The notes beneath the pieces were generated by a model. It saw nothing but the letters and a program-made list of their open reading frames with translations, ran no database searches and was not told the origin of the DNA. A stretch of 7,396 nt of DNA, taken from assembly GCA_016866645.1 (NCBI GenBank), contig VGLX01000061.1, forward strand, positions 1 through 7,396, read 5' to 3'. The position numbers and the translations under genes are program-made. This stretch comes from Candidatus Woesearchaeota archaeon. Lineage in GTDB: Archaea > Nanobdellota > Nanobdellia > SCGC-AAA011-G17 > VGLX01. Shown piece by piece: positions 4,076 through 7,396 of the stretch (position 1 is its first letter; the number at the start of each line of letters is the position of its first letter).

Positions 4076-5099
4076 AAAAGACCCCTTTAGCCATAACTTT
4101 TTTCCCGTCTATCAATAGGGTAGTGTTTTTTATCCAGCAGTCGCATATGACCTTGCTGCTCCACTTATTAAGGGGAAAGTATGAAGGGCTGCCGAACAAG
4201 ACATGCGCACCTGGAAGCTTCTCATCTTGGAGCAGGTTTCCAACCACTTTCTCTAAGCCCATATTCGTGCCTATCATAAAGGCGCCTATCCTGCTGCTGT
4301 TCTTGTCAGGCCTAAAGATATAGTCATGGAACTCCTTCCTTAAAGATTTATTGTCGCATTTTATGCTGTTCTCAACAACTTTGTTACCCTTAATTTCTAT
4401 TTCGATAGGCGTGCGTTCTATTTCACCATATTTGTTATTAAGGTGCGCTCCTATGTATCCGTCTATTACAAGCTTTCCTTTGATATGCTTGACAGGCGCA
4501 GACATGTCGCCGGTAGGCAAGTTCTCAACTTTGTTTCGGAAGCTGCTATCTGAAAAATGCCAATTAGGCTTAAGATCAAACTTTGCTGTGAGGTATGTCC
4601 CTTTTTCTGTGGTGGTTATTATCTCAGTTGCATTCTTAACAAGGGAGTACAGCTTTTTGCTCAGTCTTCTCACTTCTGAGTAGTCTGCGCACATCCCTGT
4701 TTCCATTATCTCCTTGGTTATGCCGGGCATACGCGCATGCCTTACTCCTTTTTTGTCAGGTATGGCTCTTAGTATGTCGTTTACTATGCTGCTTGAATTC
4801 CACTTGTACCATTTCATCGAAGCGCAATAGATACTTACGTCCGCTTTTTTTACTGCATCAAGTATTGCTTCTGGGCATTTAGTAGCGTCTTTCGTGTTTT
4901 TTACAAAATCTTCTAAGACATAGTAGCCTACTGTTCTGGTTATTTTTTCAGCAGCATCCCTTAATGCGTCCCCTATGCCCAATGTTTCTTTGTCTGCTAT
5001 GATTACAAGGTCTTCTCCTTCTTTGACTTTTAAGCAGTCCTCGATAGCGTTTTTTGCGCCGTACATCATAAGCTCGTTTGTCTGTTTTGGCATTTTCAT
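4068..5099 (-). CDS. M29 (AmpS/AmpT-like) aminopeptidase homologue with degraded metal site
   Basis: 343 residues. The fold is recognisable by its C-terminal half: NLPTGDMSAPV (193-203), RIGAFMIGTN (270-279), LQDEKLPGAHVLFG (290-303), SSKVICDCWI (314-323) and IDGKKVMAKG (330-339). These match the archaeal short M29 pattern LP-GEV--AP, EFGIGTN, DEK--G--H-A-G, SPIHLD and VDG. Against that pattern the five metal ligands read D198 (for Glu), A273 (for Glu), H299 (kept), I318 (for His) and D320 (kept), so metal binding and peptidase activity are doubtful. I chose the ATG at 5099: it makes an ATGA overlap with the upstream stop and has GAGG five bases before it. The longer reading from 5153 adds 18 residues overlapping the upstream gene. 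It may serve as a peptide-binding partner of the protease encoded next. Confidence 0.8.
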   Translation of the reverse strand: MKMPKQTNELMMYGAKNAIEDCLKVKEGEDLVIIADKETLGIGDALRDAAEKITRTVGYYVLEDFVKNTKDATKCPEAILDAVKKADVSIYCASMKWYKWNSSSIVNDILRAIPDKKGVRHARMPGITKEIMETGMCADYSEVRRLSKKLYSLVKNATEIITTTEKGTYLTAKFDLKPNWHFSDSSFRNKVENLPTGDMSAPVKHIKGKLVIDGYIGAHLNNKYGEIERTPIEIEIKGNKVVENSIKCDNKSLRKEFHDYIFRPDKNSSRIGAFMIGTNMGLEKVVGNLLQDEKLPGAHVLFGSPSYFPLNKWSSKVICDCWIKNTTLLIDGKKVMAKGVFLI

Positions 5100-5108
5100 A
5101 TCATCCTC
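5091..5108 (-). promoter_or_regulatory. ATGA coupling junction with Shine-Dalgarno, repeat protein gene to M29-like gene
   Basis: The - strand reads GAGGATGATATGAAAATG: Shine-Dalgarno GAGG (5105-5108), five bases, then the start ATG at 5099 overlapping the upstream TGA. This decides the start of the M29-like gene in favour of 5099 over 5153. Confidence 0.75.
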
Positions 5109-7396
5109 AAGCCTACTTCTCTTACTAGTTCTGGATAGTTCTTGTCTAGCCATTCTATAATCTTCTTGCCAACAGTCTTGTCGCAGTGGAAAACTCCTTT
5201 CAAGGCGGCCTTTTTCTCTTCAGTGCTTAAACTTTCGAAGCAGTTCATAAAAAGGTCCGAGTCAGGCTCCCTGTAAAAGCAAGGGGTTAAGCTTTTCAAC
5301 GATTCTTCCCATTGTGTATTCGCTATGTATCTTATAATTTCTACATCTTTGTATGTGATTCCTTTCTTCTTGTCAATCTTGTAGGGTTTCATATCGTGCG
5401 GCAGGTCCATGTTCCCCCATGGCGGAAGCTTATCGACTTTTTTCCCGTCTTCCAATAAGCCTCCTGCATGCAAGCTGTTATCTTTCCCAAAAGCGTTTAC
5501 ATCCAGGTTTCTCCATCCTGAAAATAAATCAATGAACTTAAGGACATGCCCGGGAATCTTAGCGATTTCTATTATTTTCCTAACTTGGTCATCCGGTTTT
5601 TCTTTTAGCGCGGCCCTAGTGTCCAGATTGACTGTTTTATACCCTAGCTTTTCTTTAAGCTTTCTGAAAACGTGGATGTAGTTTTGAGGTCCGAGCTCAG
5701 CTACGGCTTGTATGGTTTGTTTATTTGTGTATCGCATCCATGCTTTATTCCCAAAATTATCAAGGGTGTAGCCGCTTTCTGACAATACCTCAATAGCCCT
5801 GCAAACGTCTCCTTTAAATTTTGAAATCTCGATTATGTGTTCAACTTGATCCTCATTACCAGAACTACAGATATTAATTGTCTTATACTTGAATCTCTCT
5901 TTCAGCTTGTTAAAAATGTCCGAATATTTCTCAGTATCACATTTTGCTAACCGCTCTAGCAAGTAAGGTTTATCAAAAAGTTTTTTGTTAGAGAATTTTA
6001 TCTCATATCCGCTCTTGACCAATGCGCCTATGGCACCCCAGACGTCTCCTTTCAAATCTGAAAGCTTGAGTATTTCCTGAGCGTGGCTTGCTAAATAGTC
6101 ACGTTTAATGAAGTCTATAAGCATCTTTTTGCCATCCTTGCCGGTTGTTGCGATTGTGTAGTTTAATATCTCTTTAAGCTTGTATAAGTTTTGCAAGAAC
6201 GTCTCCAGATTTTTGGGCTTGGAAAGCTTTCTCAGTAAGTCAACGTCTTCATGCGTAACCCACTTGTTGCCTCCGATTTTTTCTAAGGCATAGCCAGAAT
6301 CCGCTAACTTATCCAGAGTATTGAAAGTTTCGTCTCCCAACTGGGATAGCCTTAAGATGCTGCTTGCTGTAGCCTCGTTAGTGGTGGAGACGCCGAACCG
6401 ATCTTTTAAGAACCTGTAGCATTTCACAAACTTGTCTAAGTCTGATTTCGCGAGGTTTTGGATAAGCCCTATCTCATAATGCGTCAAGTCCCCGGCGTTA
6501 GGATGGTTGAAGAAATGGTGTATCTTGTAATTCGTCTCTGCCAAGGCGTCGAGTATCTTAAGAACGTCGCTATCTACGCTCATGATTTGCATTATCTTGT
6601 CTAACTCACTATCCGGGTTAGAATGCTTATCAAATGGTCTGTATCCTAGTTGTTGTTGAAGTTTTGTCAAAACTGCTAAGTAATTATCAGCGCCTTTATT
6701 TGCTATCTTTTGTATCAGATTCGCCCTTGGCAACACCCCATTATCGTAAAATCTCGGGTTACATCCAGATTTTATCAAAACGTCAATAACTCCGAATACG
6801 TCACCTTCCATGTTAGACAAAACCAAGATATCTTCGGCATGGCCTGCTTTGTAATTAAACTCGCCTTTATAACCTGAAGATTCTTTAATCTTTTTAAACA
6901 TTTCAAAATATTTTGTCAAATCCGTGTTCATAAGCCCGGATATGGCTTTCGCGTCCCCTTCGCTCAAGAATTTCTCGCCTTCCCAAGTGGTAAGCGTGTA
7001 TCCCGTCTCTGCCAGCAAGTCAATTGCGTCTAAAGCTTTTTCTCCCATACTTGCTATATGTGTGGTATGATTTATTTGCACATCATGGATTGATGATTTG
7101 GCGTTTAATCCAGAGTATCCTAATTTTTCTTCAAGTTTTTTAAAAACTTTTATATAATTCTCAGGTACGGACTTTGATACTTTTCTAACTGCATCCGCAA
7201 CAGCCCAAAAATTATTACAATGATAATTAGCATTTACTAAAGCATCAAGGCTGTAACGAGCATCTTCAGTAGGGATTTCTGCCCATCGCATAAAGCTTTC
7301 AAGCTCAAACTTTGGAGGCTTGGTGTCAAGGCCTATTTTTCCCAGTTTAGACTCTATCTCAGCTTTCAGTCCAGGTTCTATGATTAGTTCTAAGTC
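5096..7396 (-). CDS. Large helical-repeat protein, 5' partial
   Basis: The frame is open to the right edge: the 35 codons before the ATG at 7291 are all coding and repeat-like (AEIESKLGKIGLDT resembles a repeat end), so the true start is outside. At least 766 residues are visible. Seven units of about 82 residues each carry a first helix pair, consensus I--LS---GDV--AID-L--SGY-L, and a second, L--LA----E-Y---F-KLKE-LGY. An eighth half-unit at about 5513-5584 leads into a different C-terminal domain (5096-5512; PPWGNMDLPHDMKPY, TPCFYREPDSDLF, then GKKIIEWLDKNYPELVREVG). No catalytic motif, signal peptide or membrane segment is seen. Such alpha-solenoid repeats usually bind proteins or nucleic acids. 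It is upstream of and coupled to the M29-like gene, so it may be the scaffold or recognition part of a three-protein complex (inferred). I do not recognise the family. Confidence 0.8.
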   Translation of the reverse strand, partial: DLELIIEPGLKAEIESKLGKIGLDTKPPKFELESFMRWAEIPTEDARYSLDALVNANYHCNNFWAVADAVRKVSKSVPENYIKVFKKLEEKLGYSGLNAKSSIHDVQINHTTHIASMGEKALDAIDLLAETGYTLTTWEGEKFLSEGDAKAISGLMNTDLTKYFEMFKKIKESSGYKGEFNYKAGHAEDILVLSNMEGDVFGVIDVLIKSGCNPRFYDNGVLPRANLIQKIANKGADNYLAVLTKLQQQLGYRPFDKHSNPDSELDKIMQIMSVDSDVLKILDALAETNYKIHHFFNHPNAGDLTHYEIGLIQNLAKSDLDKFVKCYRFLKDRFGVSTTNEATASSILRLSQLGDETFNTLDKLADSGYALEKIGGNKWVTHEDVDLLRKLSKPKNLETFLQNLYKLKEILNYTIATTGKDGKKMLIDFIKRDYLASHAQEILKLSDLKGDVWGAIGALVKSGYEIKFSNKKLFDKPYLLERLAKCDTEKYSDIFNKLKERFKYKTINICSSGNEDQVEHIIEISKFKGDVCRAIEVLSESGYTLDNFGNKAWMRYTNKQTIQAVAELGPQNYIHVFRKLKEKLGYKTVNLDTRAALKEKPDDQVRKIIEIAKIPGHVLKFIDLFSGWRNLDVNAFGKDNSLHAGGLLEDGKKVDKLPPWGNMDLPHDMKPYKIDKKKGITYKDVEIIRYIANTQWEESLKSLTPCFYREPDSDLFMNCFESLSTEEKKAALKGVFHCDKTVGKKIIEWLDKNYPELVREVGLRMI
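5513..7261 (-). repeat. Array of about seven 82-residue protein repeats plus a half unit
   Basis: Units in gene order: 7115-7261 (first part weak), 6869-7060, 6641-6841, 6389-6601, 6158-6367, 5885-6085, 5639-5842, then a half unit 5513-5584. The LGY-type ends are 76 to 91 residues apart. The best matched are the last two full units: HAQEILKLSDLKGDVWGAIG with KLKERFKY, and QVEHIIEISKFKGDVCRAIE with KLKEKLGY. Similarity is at protein level; the DNA of the units is well diverged, so the array is old rather than a recent expansion. Confidence 0.75.

Noticed and set aside
4045..4683. Plus-strand open frames across the M29-like gene
   Set aside because: Shadows of the - strand gene: no ribosome site, no promoter and hydrophobic low-complexity products typical of antisense frames.
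5097..5153. Longer N-terminus for the M29-like protein (start at 5153)
   Set aside because: It would overlap the upstream gene by 58 bases and adds a basic, low-complexity stretch not seen in the family. The ATG at 5099 has an ideal Shine-Dalgarno and an ATGA overlap.

Overview
The window looks archaeal, probably from an uncultured or little-studied lineage. The evidence is archaeal Box A promoters (CTTAAATA and CTATATAA, each at the expected distance from a start codon), Shine-Dalgarno sequences of the GGAGGTG type, an archaeal winged-helix/MNT nucleotidyltransferase, and an archaeal-style short M29 peptidase homologue. I see no tRNA, rRNA, CRISPR array, transposase or integrase. The exact phylum cannot be read from this sequence.

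Left part (1-880, + strand): an MNT nucleotidyltransferase, open at the left edge, overlaps a HEPN-domain protein. Together they form an MNT/HEPN toxin-antitoxin type pair, visibly A+T-richer than what follows.

Middle part (881-3258, + strand): two copies of a 98-bp upstream element (1009-1106 and 2849-2946; I count one mismatch) each carry a Box A promoter. Each is followed by a good Shine-Dalgarno and an ORF starting ME-YQML-YKPTFP. The first ORF is cut short at 36 codons; the second is 90 codons. Between the repeats lies a two-gene cassette: a double winged-helix protein with a C-terminal domain of AbiEi type, overlapping a GG...DxD nucleotidyltransferase of AbiEii/DUF6036 type. It has its own promoter, placed so that the mRNA would be nearly leaderless. 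The layout suggests an AbiE-like module bracketed by direct repeats. The noncoding repeat is far better conserved than the ORFs it serves.

The convergent gap (3259-3456) is rich in inverted repeats, including a 24-bp near-perfect palindrome, and probably ends transcription from both sides.

Right part (3457-7396, - strand): a tightly coupled operon read leftwards. First comes a large helical-repeat protein with about seven units of roughly 82 residues, open at the right edge. Next is an M29 aminopeptidase homologue that has lost several metal ligands. Last is a small HEMGH metalloprotease of gluzincin type. Both junctions are ATGA overlaps inside the same 13-bp sequence. None of the three shows a signal peptide or membrane segment. 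The combination of repeat scaffold, apparently dead M29 fold and intact zinc-protease motif matches no system I know, and it is the best candidate here for an undescribed system.
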